From NCBI GenBank assembly GCA_935421135.1, contig OW285197.1:10195223-10259222 (forward strand): a stretch of 64,000 nucleotides of DNA. Reading direction: 5' to 3'. Below, one piece after another: positions 1 through 12,900 of the stretch. The position numbers and the translations under genes were made by a program. Numbering within the stretch: position 1 is the first letter of the stretch; each line of letters starts with the position of its first letter. Below the pieces are notes generated by a model. It was not told the DNA's origin, did not search any database, and worked only from the letters and a program-made list of their open reading frames with translations. This DNA comes from Bugulina stolonifera (Eukaryota; Bryozoa; Gymnolaemata; Cheilostomatida; Bugulidae).

Positions 1-1506
1 ACATGTACATGTACATTATTCTCTAGTCAATATTCACATAGATGTTGCCAAAGCATTTTTTCATAGTATAAGATAGTTACTTGTATATTATGTTATAAAA
101 CAAACTCCCATAAAGTCTTTTTCTGTAAAAGAAAGCATTTTTAAGATACTATAATAACTTTAGGCCTATGCTTATGGGTGACAGTGCCTTTTTACTAAAC
201 AAAATTTCAAAATAATAAAAATATATATGTTGTATCTTAAGTTGTCTTAGATCATTGAAAATAAACTGATATGGTTAGTTGTACATTATCTGGAGTTGAA
301 AATATAGATTGGGAGATTTATAGCATGATGTAGCCAAAATAGTGTTTTACTAACTAAAATTATTTGACAGCCAGTAATAATTAAGATGTCTTTACCAGAG
401 CATCGCAGCTGCTCTAGTGATCTTTATATTCCTACTTTTAAAGCGTGGCACATGAAATAAATTCCTAATCGCCAAACACTAGTTTTAATGCAATTTTAAA
501 TAACAAGAGAAAGTTTTATCCACACCACGAAAACTAGTAGCTTCACTGCATTTACTCTTGTCATAGTATATTATATAATTATCATGTTTACTTTCCGTTT
601 AGTGAGATAACATCCATTTCCTGTTTGGTCATTATTCACACTGAGAGATACCTGGAATTATTAGTAGTCTTGGTTGATTATTAGAGAAAAAAGAAATGAA
701 GTACAAACTGAGTGTTGTGCATTTGGTGTTATTAAATGGTGACATTCAACACAATTTTGCAATCTTTAAGGCCGCAATGGTGTACAGCATATTTTGCAGA
801 AAGCTTGCCACTAACAGTGTTTGATAAATATGGATAATTTATTCTGGTCAACAGCAAATATAACATAAGTGGTTGACAACACAATGTATCAGCAGAAATT
901 ATCCCAGCTCCAATATTTCTGACTGCCATAATCCTGGCAGTAATAAAACACTACCTCAGTGTAAGTGTATGCTATGAGCCTCAGGTCTGCCGATATCAGT
1001 CAAATGTCAAGGATAACTCCCACACATTACGCCCTCCCCTCTTATAAACCCTAGTCACCATTCTCCTGTAAATAAAAAATAAACTGTTACCATTAATTCA
1101 TCTCATGGGAATGCCTAAATACCATCTATAATTAGTGCAGGATAATTTAGCAATCACAGCGACATCTAGCAAGGTCTCAATGCAATTACACCTACATGTA
1201 CATGTAAGTTATCTTAAAATCAATCGTGTCTCTATTTGTAGCACTTTTTATTTTAATTATTTGTTTTAATATCATTGAATAGAATAAGGACCAGGTGGTA
1301 TGGGTTTACCTATGGCTATATCATGTAAAACAAAATCTACTCTAATACAATCATGTAATATACACATACAAGTATATTGTAGCTTTAAATAGTGTTTACA
1401 AAGCCACCGTTGTAAGTGTAACCATCACAACATATAAAGATGGTAAATATAATACGTTTGTAACTTCCTGTCTGTGAAATAGCAATTGGTAGGTATATCT
1501 GATGCC
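1..1506. other. Intergenic DNA, 3' of gene A
   Basis: I see no supported coding exon here. The stretch begins with tandem ACATGT words and has another TACATGTACATG run near 1190-1204. Reading on the minus strand, an AATAAA-like polyadenylation signal lies at about 1247-1252, roughly 255 bases after the stop codon of gene A, so part of this stretch is probably its 3' UTR. Confidence 0.5.
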
Positions 1507-4500
1507 TTACTTTGGTGCACCTCCCCGCTGCCTCGCTATGCTAGAAGTAGCTCCAACGGAGTTGGAGCTGGTGTCAGCGATATAGTATTCCTCCATTAAA
1601 CCATCCGTCACATCATAAACTGAAAAAGTCGATAACATTGAAAATTGTTAGATAACCAGTTTGCTAGATTATGACATATCATGACATTGTTCAGCTTGCT
1701 TAATACTCTCAGATATTTGGTGACTTGGTGCTAACAGGTACTTGGTAACTTAGTGCTAGCAGGTACTTGATGACTTGGTGCTAGCAGGTACTTGCAGGTG
1801 CAATAAAGTGATACTCACCTGTCGAATCTCCAGTGGTATCCAATCTCAGCCGTTTGGGTTGTGTGCAGTCTGAGCCCATGTCAACCGCTAGAGGGCGCTT
1901 CACGGCTCTATTTTTGAAGACATCCGAAGTGGTACCAGTTGATTCATTTCTATAAAAAATCATGAGTGTGAATATTACGACATCAACTAAATAAACTAAG
2001 TTAGTACACAGTTAACTGTGTGACGTTATCAGCAGTGATTCTGCTGTATTCAGAAATTATTATTCACTAGGCCTGCAACGATTCACAAAATACTGTTTCG
2101 ATTTTTTCGATTCTGCCAATTAACTTTTTCGATTTTTTTCGATTCGATACCATTTGCGTTGCAGTAGTTCTTCGCAACAGTATTTTAGAACACTGTCAGT
2201 TGTAGTAGTTGAGTTGATAATTCCATTTTAGAATCACCAAAAAGAGTAGAATGAGTAGATTCCAGAAGCATACCCTTCTAATTGTGTGGAATATCAAATA
2301 CAAATTGCATGTTTGGGGCATTTATATAATTATAGACTTATATTAGTAATACATCTTAGCACATAATGCATTTTATAGCTATCCACTTATTGCCAACAAA
2401 ATTACTAGAAAAAGCTGTGCTTCACTGAGATTCGAACTCATGACCACACGTTTGTAAAGCGAGCGCTCTGCCACCATGCTATGGTGATAACTTGGGATTC
2501 CCAAGACTAAGTATATATTTAACAAGAATCGAAAATTGAGTGCAATGAATCGATATTGAAAATACTGCAAATTAATCGTATCGAGAATCGTTATCGATTC
2601 ATCGTTGCAGGCCTATTATTCACTATCATATTGTCGTTCACATATTTTGTGACTCACATATTTATCAAAGGAAATCTCAGTTTTAAACTACTTAGACATC
2701 TACAGCTGGTGGACTTAGAACTTTGTCACTTGATTTGCATAATAACAAAGCAATCAGAAATTTGTTAAACTTTCAGACAACTGCTATGCAGATCTATCAC
2801 TGCAATTGTTTTGAATACAACAACAAGCACAAATGCAATAAACAATGTTTGCTGAGGGATATCTGTATAGTATTTTAGGTACCTGGGCGTCATGCATGCA
2901 GAAGCTGACCTTGACATCTCACTCGTAGGTAATGAAACTCTTATGCTAGCAGTCTCACTGACTGTCTGGAAAGAGTTTGTCTCGCTCACGGATTCGTACG
3001 CACTTGTATCATCATCGCTCTCCTCTACGGAGCTGTTAAATGGTGCAGTAGCCCTTCTCTGCTCAGCATCGCTACAAAAGTTTAGAATAGAATATCTGTT
3101 CTAATGGTACAGATTACCAAGGTTATCTTGTTTTATTTCTGTCAAATCAATAGCGGTACGCCAATAAAACTTTAAAGCAAATTTTCCAACACATTATGAG
3201 TGACACGTAACAGGTTGACTATTATGACTACAACTATAATGTTATGGTCTTTATGTACTGCCATACAGTGAACTAAGACTAATCTCTTACAAATTGCTAA
3301 CCTTCAGATGTCCAAAAGTAGTAAATTATATTATACAGATATTTTACAGCCTTTTTGCATCAAGTTTTCTGCTAATAATTGACTAGTTTCACATAGTTGC
3401 TATTTTGGGTATCTTTTGCTATTTTCAGGTCTTGTTAGGTAAAATGGTGGAATTTCAACAAGCGAAGTAAAATAAGTTACGTTCAATTTGCCAAAGCTTA
3501 TAAGATGCTGAATAATCATGAAAACTCCAAGAAATAATTTTCTGTAATTTAATGTACATGTATAATAAGAAGATTCCTAAAATAATCTTGCCATTCTTTA
3601 AAGTTCTGCAAAAATTTTAATATTTTCATTAGCCGTTTTAACTAGTAGCAAACATGACTATATTCATATTTGAAGGATTTTAGTAGATTCTACAAAGAAG
3701 GAGTAACATGGTCATACAACATGTAGCAGTAGGCCAAAGTATACATAGCTCAGTGGTTCCATATGATTTGTCAGGAGATCTAGCGTGTCACATTTCTTAG
3801 ATGAAAACTGACCCAGTGTTAAACCACCATAGCATATTTAACGGATATATTGGCAGAGCCAATAGAGAGAGTTCTGTAATAAAATGAGCAGACCTACCCA
3901 GCCGAGACATAGAATTCATCCATCTGAGTGGCAGATTCACACTCACTGGCATTTCTCTTATCATCAGACGTTGGGTCAGCGATATCGGCTATATTGCTGA
4001 CTCCCTCGTCACTGCGTGTCGTGTCAGCAGATCTCCTCATATTAAGATCTGCATCAGCTTTGGGAACAGCGTCAACTTTTGCCGTATCGGCTGAGTCCAT
4101 CTCACTGAACTCATCCTTATTTTCAGGCGTTCGGACAACCATTTTTGCAGTTTCCATTTTGCTAGACACGTCATTATCACTAGCAGCTGGAACAAGTGTG
4201 TCGGCGCATTCCATTTCACTAGGTTCAGTATTATCGTCAGGGGTGCAGGTAGCCATCTTGACTGATTCTGCTTCACTCGGCTCCTCAGTGGTTTTTGATT
4301 TGTCGTCTTCGCTGACGGGTCTTGTGCACTGTGGTGTGCCAATAGAGTCGGAAGACCTTGACCTGCAGAACAAATTCACGGCAATTAAAGTATTTATCGC
4401 ATTAACATTGTTAAGCCAATCTACATGTACTTCCAGGTAATTAGTGATGCGCTATCTATGCAATCAACCAAATGAATTTTATCTATGAAAAACAGTGTCC

Positions 4501-6813
4501 CAGAAGTAATTATTAACAAGAAACAACATTTTTGCTGTCTTCTCTGTATTTTAAACTTTTATAATCATAAATATCAGGCTTTACCTTCGATTGAGCTCCA
4601 AATCCTCAGATCTAAAGTCGACATATTACGATTTCCTTATTTATACAACAACGCTAGGCTCAAAAATCCATTTATTAGTGTTGATCATTCATTACCATAT
4701 TACAATATTGGTGAAAATTCCTTTGAGATTGCCTGCATGTTATGAAATCAATAGGCTCAAATTCCGGATTTAAATTTCTCACCCAACAGAAAAATCATCT
4801 TCTGCACTTGGGTTTAACTGTGATGATGTCACACATCGGCTAGAAATGGATGCTGGTACGCAAGGGGGAGACCGTTTGACTGAAGCACACTTATCTGGTG
4901 TAGTAGAAGACGAGTTTGTATAACTTGATTCACTGTTTCCATCTAACTCTTGAAAGAGAATAGGGATACATACATGTGGACAGACTAGGAGGCTATATGC
5001 ACAACAACCCTAAAATAATATGATCAACTGTACTTGAAGTATATGGGCTAGGTACTCACCTTTGTTCAGAGGATCAGAGATGCTATTACTGTACTTGCAT
5101 GATAGCAGTTGTGTGCACATACATGTACATATATGGTTAAATTTACTGCTCTTCTACATGTAAATGTAGGTCTATGTGTACTGAGTTATGATAGGCTACG
5201 CATTGTTCTAGATTCAAAGGCTACAATAAGATAGGTGTACTATCGCATCAGCTACATGTACAATGTACTTTAGACAGCTGGACAACTAACCGTAGATGTG
5301 GTCACAGGGACTAACAAAACTAAGCACGGATGACTCAATTAGTGTATTCTGCTTTACCTGAGGTGCTATTCTCTTCAACTCTCTCCTTGTAGCTTAGCTT
5401 TAGCTTACCATCCACTGTTGTCGAGACCTGACAACCTCCGTCTATAATTACGATTCTTTCTCGCTCTGTACTATAAAAACCAGAAGCAGAAAAACATTTT
5501 AACTCAATGAACTTTGTACAAAAATTACTTGAAAATTCTACCAAGTTTATAGAAGATATCAACTGTCGTACCAACTTCACAAAAAACCGCAAATCAAGCT
5601 TTTTAATTTGGCAAGAAGGCACATGATTGTACAAGATAAATCCTGAACTGACTGCAACAGTATTTATATAGAATCTGAACTCAGAGTTTTCTTTGGAGAA
5701 GGAGAGTGTCGTAATACATGTAGAGAGATTCTCAAGTGCTGAAAATTTACTCCGGAAGCACTAAAGGCACTCCTAGACTTTTAGTTACAGAGATGCACAG
5801 ATCAAGCCGCAAATTTCAGAAGTATTGGAACTACTAATATTAGGTTTGTAATATTTACGTTTGCTTTTTCTGAAAACTAGGCATTCTTGCTCCAAATAAA
5901 GCTACACATGGTTTCTTCTCAGAGATCTTCTGCGGACTGTTAAGCTGTGGCGTACTGAAGAAGCTAAATACACCACGCTTTCCTGGTGTCCCTGCATATA
6001 ACATAAATACTTAGTAAGGGCAATTTGTCTATTGACAGTATACATGTAGTATGCTGGTCAATGTGGAGAGAAATACATGAAGTTACTCTGTGTATATCTA
6101 TAGGCTATAGCTGGTAAGCAAACAATAACAAGGTAGTATCAGATAGATTCGACAGGGTGGGAATGTTTGTTGTGCACTGCTACCTTTTCAGCAATTATTT
6201 GTCACGTCTTGGAAACTTATTCCCATGGATTTGGACATTTTACCAAATCAGCAAAGAAAAGGAGCATAGTAAAACTTACAGGATTGAGGCTGCATGTCGG
6301 GTTCCTTGCTGGTGGATGGCTTGCAATGACTTTCCTCATTTTCCTGCGTAGAGTTGGCAAACAATAATTATTTTTAAAATACTTTCAACACGTTGTCATT
6401 TTGAAACGCTTTTTTACGCACCACAAGGTACAGTATATGCCTCGGAGCATGATACAGGTCAAACTGTGTGTAGAATAGTTTTGTTAATCACTTTCCTCTA
6501 AACTCAAGTTAATAATAGACTTGCAGGAGGATGAAACAAAAATTATTGTATTAAATCACTTTTGTAGCCTTAAAACTAATGTTCTGCTTACTTTGTTGAG
6601 CTGTAAGGTGGGTGCAGAAGACGTCGTCCTACTACAGATGGGAAATGATGGTCCAGCGACTACAGTCTCATTGTTTTGTCTAAACGAAGAGAATGATATT
6701 CTGTCTTCAGTGGGCGGTTTCTCACATTCTCGGGTACACTCTTCAACTTTGCCTGTGTCCCAGTTAAACTTGAAACCTCCTTGTTTCTTACATGTGGCAA
6801 AAGGGAACTTCAT
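1507..6813 (-). CDS. Gene A: acidic, disordered, probably nuclear protein, 531 aa, 9 exons
   Basis: I do not recognise this protein. Coding exons in transcript order: 6592-6813, 6280-6343, 5859-5991, 5358-5470, 4783-4948, 3898-4362, 2883-3071, 1819-1949 and 1507-1619. Every junction is GT-AG, the phases match, and the frame stays open to a TAA at 1507-1509. The ATG at 6811-6813 is chosen because an in-frame TGA lies about 30 bases upstream. Residues 1-74 contain a Cys-rich start (CKKQGGF, EECTRECEK). Residues 97-139 hold basic S/T-P sequence (TPGKRGVFSFFSTP, NSPQK) typical of CDK-type phosphosites. Residues 234-387 are very acidic and contain degenerate repeats around EPSEME and MVVRTPEN. Residues 389-450 are Ser-rich (VEESDDD). 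A PKRLRLD motif near residue 485 looks like a nuclear localisation signal. The C-terminus is RQRGGAPK. No enzyme domain is visible. The exon model is firm; function is unknown. Confidence 0.75.
1717..1797. repeat. Minisatellite, about 28-bp unit x3
   Basis: Three degenerate copies of a unit built from GGTGACTTGGTGCTA followed by GCAGGTACTT lie in the last intron of gene A, just 3' of exon 8. Confidence 0.75.
2068..2615. mobile_element. hAT-type MITE (548 bp) with 8-bp target-site duplication
   Basis: The ends are perfect inverted repeats: TAGGCCTGCAACGAT at the left and ATCGTTGCAGGCCTA at the right, followed internally by imperfect runs of CGATTTTTTCGATT and related words. The element is flanked by identical octamers TTATTCAC (2060-2067 and 2616-2623), the 8-bp duplication made by hAT transposases. 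It encodes no transposase, so it is non-autonomous. It sits in intron 7 of gene A. A tRNA-like segment lies inside it. Confidence 0.9.
2417..2488 (-). pseudogene. tRNA-like sequence inside the hAT MITE
   Basis: On the minus strand the segment contains an A box (TAGCATGGTGG, plus-strand 2471-2481) and a B box (GTTCGAATC, plus-strand 2429-2437) at tRNA-like spacing. The anticodon region reads around TTTACAA. The 5' and 3' acceptor strands do not pair, so it is a tRNA relic or tRNA-derived promoter rather than a working tRNA gene. Confidence 0.65.
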
Positions 6814-6967
6814 TTTTAACACTTGTGAACAGTCGCAATGTCAAGAATGAGATGATTTGGTTTAGCGCCTTCTAATGATCTCACAGGAGAGTTGGAATTT
6901 ATGGAATTAAAAAAATTAGAAACTAGAGGAAGCCATAAAACCAATAAAATCTGAATGGTATGAACCA

Positions 6968-7041
6968 CTAAGAGACATATAAATATGTCTCTTAGTCTAT
7001 GTCTATGTCTATGCCTATGTCTATGTTTATGTCTATGTCTC
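6968..7041. repeat. Short palindrome followed by a (CTATGT)n tract
   Basis: Positions 6968-6995 form a perfect hairpin with 12-base arms (CTAAGAGACATA, loop TAAA, then its complement). It runs directly into about seven copies of the hexamer CTATGT, with two variant units, up to about 7041. This abuts the large palindrome at 7045. Confidence 0.9.
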
Positions 7042-7044
7042 TTA

Positions 7045-7144
7045 ATCATAATAAATTATTATTAAAAGTCCAAGATTATAAAAAATGTTTTAAATTTAAA
7101 ACATTTTTTATAATCTTGGACTTTTAATAATAATTTATTATGAT
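7045..7144. repeat. Perfect 100-bp palindrome with no spacer
   Basis: Every base from 7045 to 7094 pairs with its partner in 7095-7144; the centre is TTTAAA|TTTAAA between 7094 and 7095. Pairing fails at 7044/7145. Such a spacer-free palindrome can extrude as a cruciform or fold as a hairpin and is usually unstable. I see no target-site duplication or coding capacity. Confidence 0.95.
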
Positions 7145-7599
7145 CATTTTCTACTTTTGTATAGTTCATTAATCAATAATTATAATATTTTGAAATTATT
7201 GACGGAGTCAAGAGTCAAAAATATCTTAGAGTTCAGCAATTCTCAAATACAAATTAAACAGTTAACATATTGTTACCTATTTAAATTATTTCAATTAGCA
7301 ACTGAGCAGTGAGATGCACTAACATAGAGCAGCTTAGTGGTAGGATAAATTTGTTCTAACGAGCCGAACCCATTATAGGCTTTCTGATAGAAAATTAGTA
7401 ATAGAGTCAGCATTGATGTTTTGTATAATCTGATATTAATAATTCAGTTATAGAAGACCATATTGAAAGTAAATAACACTCGACTAACTCAAGGTACATT
7501 TCAAAAAGAAAGGACAACTTCCTAAGCATGATATCATAACATAAAATATTGCAACAACCATAAAATTGACTACAACTTATTTTGACAGGATTTTCTTAG

Positions 7600-7836
7600 T
7601 ATCTTTGCAACTTAGATTTCAGGCAGAGTCTAACTTGCTAAGAAGTCTTTCAGTTACATTATGTCAGAGTTACGAACCAGCCTGGGCCAAAATCCTCATT
7701 TGCATTTGAAGAAGTCAGGTGTACTGATGAGCTGAGGATGATTTCTTCCGGCCAAGCAAGTTCACTTCAATAGTACTTTTGGCCTAGGACCCGATGTCCG
7801 TGCAAGAGATCGAGAAGACACTGACTACATTATTGT
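7600..7836. repeat. Dispersed repeat, degenerate copy 1
   Basis: The segment shares ordered blocks with 36962-37239, including CCTGGGCCAAAA, AATCCTC, CAGGTGT, GATGAGCT, CCGGCCAAGCAA-like sequence and a GAGAAGACAC end. It is a decayed member of the same repeat family. Confidence 0.6.
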
Positions 7837-9929
7837 ATGTCAGCTACTTGGCCTGCGCTCTCTATGTTCTTAAGTCACATTTAACTATATCAACCTGATA
7901 AAATTCTTGCAAATAGAAAGATCTCACTTCTTAATGAAAGATAAATTTGCTTCCCTCCTCACAATCTTATGTATAAGCAAGTGAATAATCAAAGTTTTGC
8001 GTTAATGCAATGTACATTGTAAGTCTCTAAGAGAAATCCAAGAAATAAATACAGGCGCTTGCTAGGTATCAGGAGTACTTCAGAATGGGTGCGACTTGCA
8101 TGTAAATGTACGTGTACATGTACATTCACTGCATTAAGTTACCATCAGCATATTCCATAAGTATATGAGGTAAAAGGATAGCAAATGACCAATTATAACA
8201 TAGAACTCTCCGCTGTTTATAGACTGTAAGTAGAGTAAACAACCAGGAATCTCCAGCGAGGCCCGGTCAAATACTCATATGGATCCGGCCATATAGCAGA
8301 ATGACAGCAGCAAAATAATGTCAAAAAATAAAAACAACTAGCATTTACGTACTGTATACAAACACGATAAAAAATATTATGAAGAATAATGCGATGATGT
8401 AATGCATGGCAATGTTAATACACGGCAGTCTATACAATATCAAGTGAACAAGATGGTTAGTAAATTTACATGTAGAAGTCTAGAATGAAACTGTGAGGAG
8501 CATGCTACAGAAGAATGAAGAAACAGTAACTGTGATTATGTAACTGGAATGCAACTTCTTTTCCAAATCAATCTTCCCTCCAGAATAATAATTTCATTAT
8601 ACGTATACATATATACTTCCGCTAAGCAACCATCACTTGTGCCCTCTCCTGCAGTAAAATTAGGCAAGTATTATTGTTATTTTTTCATCGCCTCCACTGC
8701 GAACAACTTAGAAAAACTTTAAACAAAGTTCATATATTTTTGGCATTTCCCGGTAAGAACTTGTGACATTTCAACGGCACCCTGCACTGCTTTTGCTCAG
8801 ATTTTAGGAGTCATTCTCTCTCTCTCCTCTTGTAATACAATAAATATTTGAGTTTATTGTGGAACAAGCTTCACTAAGTTGAACTGAATTATGAAGTCAC
8901 AAAATACATGTAATTAATGCATATTCAATATAACGGGCTTTTGCGCTCATGGAATCGACAGAAGATAGTAGCTGTGGCAAGAATGTAAACAAAAGAGAGC
9001 AACTTTAAATATTTATGTAATGCGTGCTATATTTTGCAGATTAGCTGAATTACTGAAGATAGACAATATTGTGGTTAAACTGCATAGGTGTAACCCTTCC
9101 CTCACTGGAGGTCTACACACTGGTAACAAAATTGCAGATGGTAGATACTTTCTCAGTATGGTGGTTAGGGTTCTGTGATAACTTGATTGCTAGTATTGAT
9201 CTCTCATCAATTTCTGAAATCTTTATTTAAGGACCATTTTAAAGGCTGATTGTATCAAATATTGGGGCTATTAACCACCAAACTGAGATATTCCTATGAA
9301 CATTAAAATGCTGGCTGTTTTAATAGCATTTGTACTTTTAAAACTCAATCAGTGTGTGAGTACATGTGCCTGCATGTTAACTCCAGGAAAGAATAATAAA
9401 CACTGTAGCAATAAACAAATAAGTGGGCTAGCTATTATTCTAAAAAGTTTGATATAGCTAGCCGTCATTTCAGCTTGAATTAAGAGAGAGAACAACTCTA
9501 AAACCTCTCATAATACTGAAACAGATGCTAGTATAATTAATATTAATCAGTTTACTAAACAAGATAAACAAAATAATAATATTACGCAGTAGAATGGTTC
9601 AGATAACATACACTGTATGCTTTGCCATGTTATTTATTCCATATACACCTTGCTAGTGGTATTAATGAATTAATAGAACTTTAAAAGGTGTTTAAAGTTG
9701 TTGTTATAATTATAATAGATTCCTGTAGTCAGATATCTCAAACATGAGCATGTATTTGTATGAATAGCTGAATTATTCCTCATAGTATCTAGGACATTTT
9801 GATGCAGAGAAAGTCATGCAATTCCTGAATTATGCGCACTACGTTAAACTCACATTGACAATGTTTGAAGTGTGAATAGAAGAAAATGATGTTACACTAT
9901 TATAGATTTGTATAATGGCTGCATTAGTT

Positions 9930-9935
9930 TTTATT
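9930..9935 (-). terminator. Polyadenylation signal AATAAA of gene B
   Basis: The minus strand reads AATAAA 61 bases after the gene B stop codon, a usual place for the signal. Cleavage would fall around 9900-9920. Confidence 0.6.
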
Positions 9936-9995
9936 ACATTTCATTAAAGAGAACTACACCAATGATTAGCTGGTCATTGTAACCCGCAGCATATT

Positions 9996-12900
9996 TTATC
10001 CCATGTAGGCTTCACGGCATTGTACTGGTCCAATGGTGATGGAGTATTCACCTGAACTTCGGGATGCCCTTATAAACTGATATGCTTTCACAAACTGTGG
10101 TTGGACTTTTGACAGAGAGTAGGTGATTGTATCACTTCCTGTCGCAGCGGTCTGATCTCTTGTGCAATGGCATCTATTACATAAACACATTGCAACATAG
10201 CATCATACAAAGATAGATGTACATGTACATTGTATGATTTAGTCTGGGAGTGTCAGTAACAGTACAAGTATGAGTACAAGTATGGGTTTAGTATGAGTAG
10301 GAGTACGAGTAGGAGTACAAGTATGAGTACGAGTATGAGTATGGGTATGAGTGTGAGCTGAGTCTCAGAGACAGTATTACAATGTACATACAAGTATTCA
10401 TTTTTCATAGACATGTTAGTAATACAAACAATCTCTGATGACGGTGAATATTTAAAGTCATGGCAGTGTTTAACTTATAGCATTGAATCATCAAATGCCA
10501 GATTTTTGTGTCCCCAACTCGTCAACCAATTGTAAGTTGAAATATAGTTTAACACTGCTAGTTTTAATAATTTAATAATTGACGGCAAGTCGGTGGAATA
10601 TCAAGAACCCTTAGATCTAGTGTCATTGCAACTTGCATTACATTGTAATAGCAATAATTTTAGTTAAGTACATGTACACTGTATATAAGTGAAATAACAG
10701 GAAGCAGCCGTGGCCTAGTGGTAGAGGCTCTGGACTTCTATGTGAGAGTCCCAGATTCTACTCCCATAAGGGTTATTGGTGTGGATGGGAAGGGCATTCA
10801 ACCTTGTAATGCTCTTGTGTCACATTAGTTAACTTTGCCATTGGTAAAGTGCCTTCTCCATCCCAAATTGGAGAAAGGCTTGCTTTCTTACCTGGGATTA
10901 ATATAGGGAAGTAAAATTGGTAAGTTTTATGCAAGTAAAATAAAAAGACTATAAGTTTACATACCCGGTGTGAAAACATGAAAGATCGGGACCTTTGGCA
11001 CAATCACAGACTCCTCCTAGATAGGCATAGTATCTGTGGGTATACGGGTCTGCCATTGTTGCCCCGGAGTGCTGTGTCGCAAAGTCGTCTGGGTACAGCT
11101 GAACTCCAAACCGTACATTTTTAATGTCTACACAACTCATTGATATCTATAAAATGTAAATCAATGAAAGGGAAAACTGGATTGCAAAACCATATATCTA
11201 CATGTAATATAAACTGTACTGACAAGCTACTGCTACTGTGCATGGTTAGGTTTGATCGATTCCATTTGATAATTAAAGTGGAAGAATCCCTAAAGTCTTC
11301 CTCAGTTGTCCTCTCTTGTATGAGCGAGAAATATAATTGGAAACCATTTATGATAATTTAAGTTATTTTATTTCTTTCGGCAGTAATTATATTGGTCTAG
11401 CCAAGTATTTTCTCCCCATCACCTATATTCTCTCATTGGAGTTTATAGAAAATATGAAGAAGTTTTCTTCTCATTGCATTATAGCGTCAAATAAATAGTA
11501 TTTTTTTGCTAATTGCACTCCCTTGATGTTTGAAATACAAAAAACAGTGAAAATGAGTGGCTAACTTTCTTATTATCAAAAGTGTAGAAGGAATTTATAA
11601 ACTCTTAGCTAATAGAAAATTTAATGGATAAAAACCTTCCCATGTGCTTCATAAGAAGAATAACTGTGTTACTTGAATAACATAGACTGCCTTTGTTTGA
11701 GATGAATTAGTAGCAGATGAAATTATCTGCTCTTGCACTGGCAGACCTTTTTGAATAGCTCTAGGCAAGTACTATGCGACAAGCTATCCAGCTTTTTGGT
11801 TGGTTTTGGTAAATTTTGGAAATTCTCCCTCTTTAAAGAAGGGCTATGATAACATAACTACATACATACGCATATATGCCTATTAATGCATGTACAACAG
11901 AGAATGACTCTAATACCTAATATTATCTTCTTGTAAATATCTGATGGCAACTGAGCAACAGCACAAATGCAAACTTACAAAACTATTTTGAAATGGTCAT
12001 TATATATTTAAATAGACCTGAATGTTGCAAACTCGTGTTGCATAAATTTGCATTCCTCAGGAGCTGTGTAAAGCATATTTGATGCAATTTGTCTAGGTCA
12101 AGTTATTTCACTTAAGCATAACTTTGCTTTGAAAAATCTGTAAATGTTATGCTAATAAACACCCAAGAATATCTACTGGGATAATTTTAATGATGTAGCA
12201 GTCTTTGTTCATTCCAATGCTATTATTTCCGATTTGTAGAGCTACATCCTGGTATAGAAATGTAACATTAAGTTTTGTGATGTGTATGACTAATTATGTT
12301 CTACCGGCATGGTTTAAAAGAAATTAAACAACTTTTCCAACTACATTTTCTTACCTCTTGTTTACATACTCCGGGATTGTTTGAAACCCACGAAGCGATC
12401 CAAGCGTCAGTGAGTGAGTACTTCACATAGACCGGTTCACCACAGAGACCGATGTCATGAATTGCATAGTTTACATCTGGGAATATTGGAGATGTTTCAT
12501 GGGTACAATCATGGTCAAACTGTAGAGAGTCAGTGCTAGAGATTGGGAAAATCTGCAATCCGTATTAAATTTAATTTAACATTTGCTGGTCATGATGATA
12601 CAATCTGTTGCTACTATGCAGCAACGATGCAACCTACATGTATCAGACCTAGAATCAATTCCTACTAATGACTTCAAACGTTTAATCCTGGTTCAACTGT
12701 GCAATAAATAATTAAGCCTTGCTTTCACAATCGCTCCTTTAATTATTCCTTTGGTAGTATTATTGAAAAACATGTTTCACAAGCAGAAAATAATCTGCCT
12801 TTGGTTAGAAGAATGCGATGTAAGTAAAGTGCATAGCATGTCTACACATACCCGAGTACTGAACTCTGTTTGACTTGTCTTGCAGCATCGTATTCTTGTT

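Larger units (their letters stand above)
6814..9995. other. Intergenic DNA between the start of gene A and the end of gene B
   Basis: No exon is supported. The stretch holds the (CTATGT)n tract and palindromes near 6968-7144, a degenerate dispersed repeat at about 7600-7836, and ACATGTAC-type words near 8100-8125. A minus-strand AATAAA at 9930-9935 is about 60 bases after the gene B stop and is its probable polyadenylation signal. The promoter of gene A should lie just above 6813, but I see no clear core element. Confidence 0.5.

Noticed and set aside
2417..2488. Functional tRNA gene
   Set aside because: A and B boxes are good, but the acceptor stem does not pair and the segment lies inside a MITE.
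3928..4440. 170-codon open frame on the plus strand
   Set aside because: It is antisense to exon 6 of gene A, whose minus-strand frame has matching splice sites and phases. The plus frame is open only because of the Ser/Asp codon bias of that exon.
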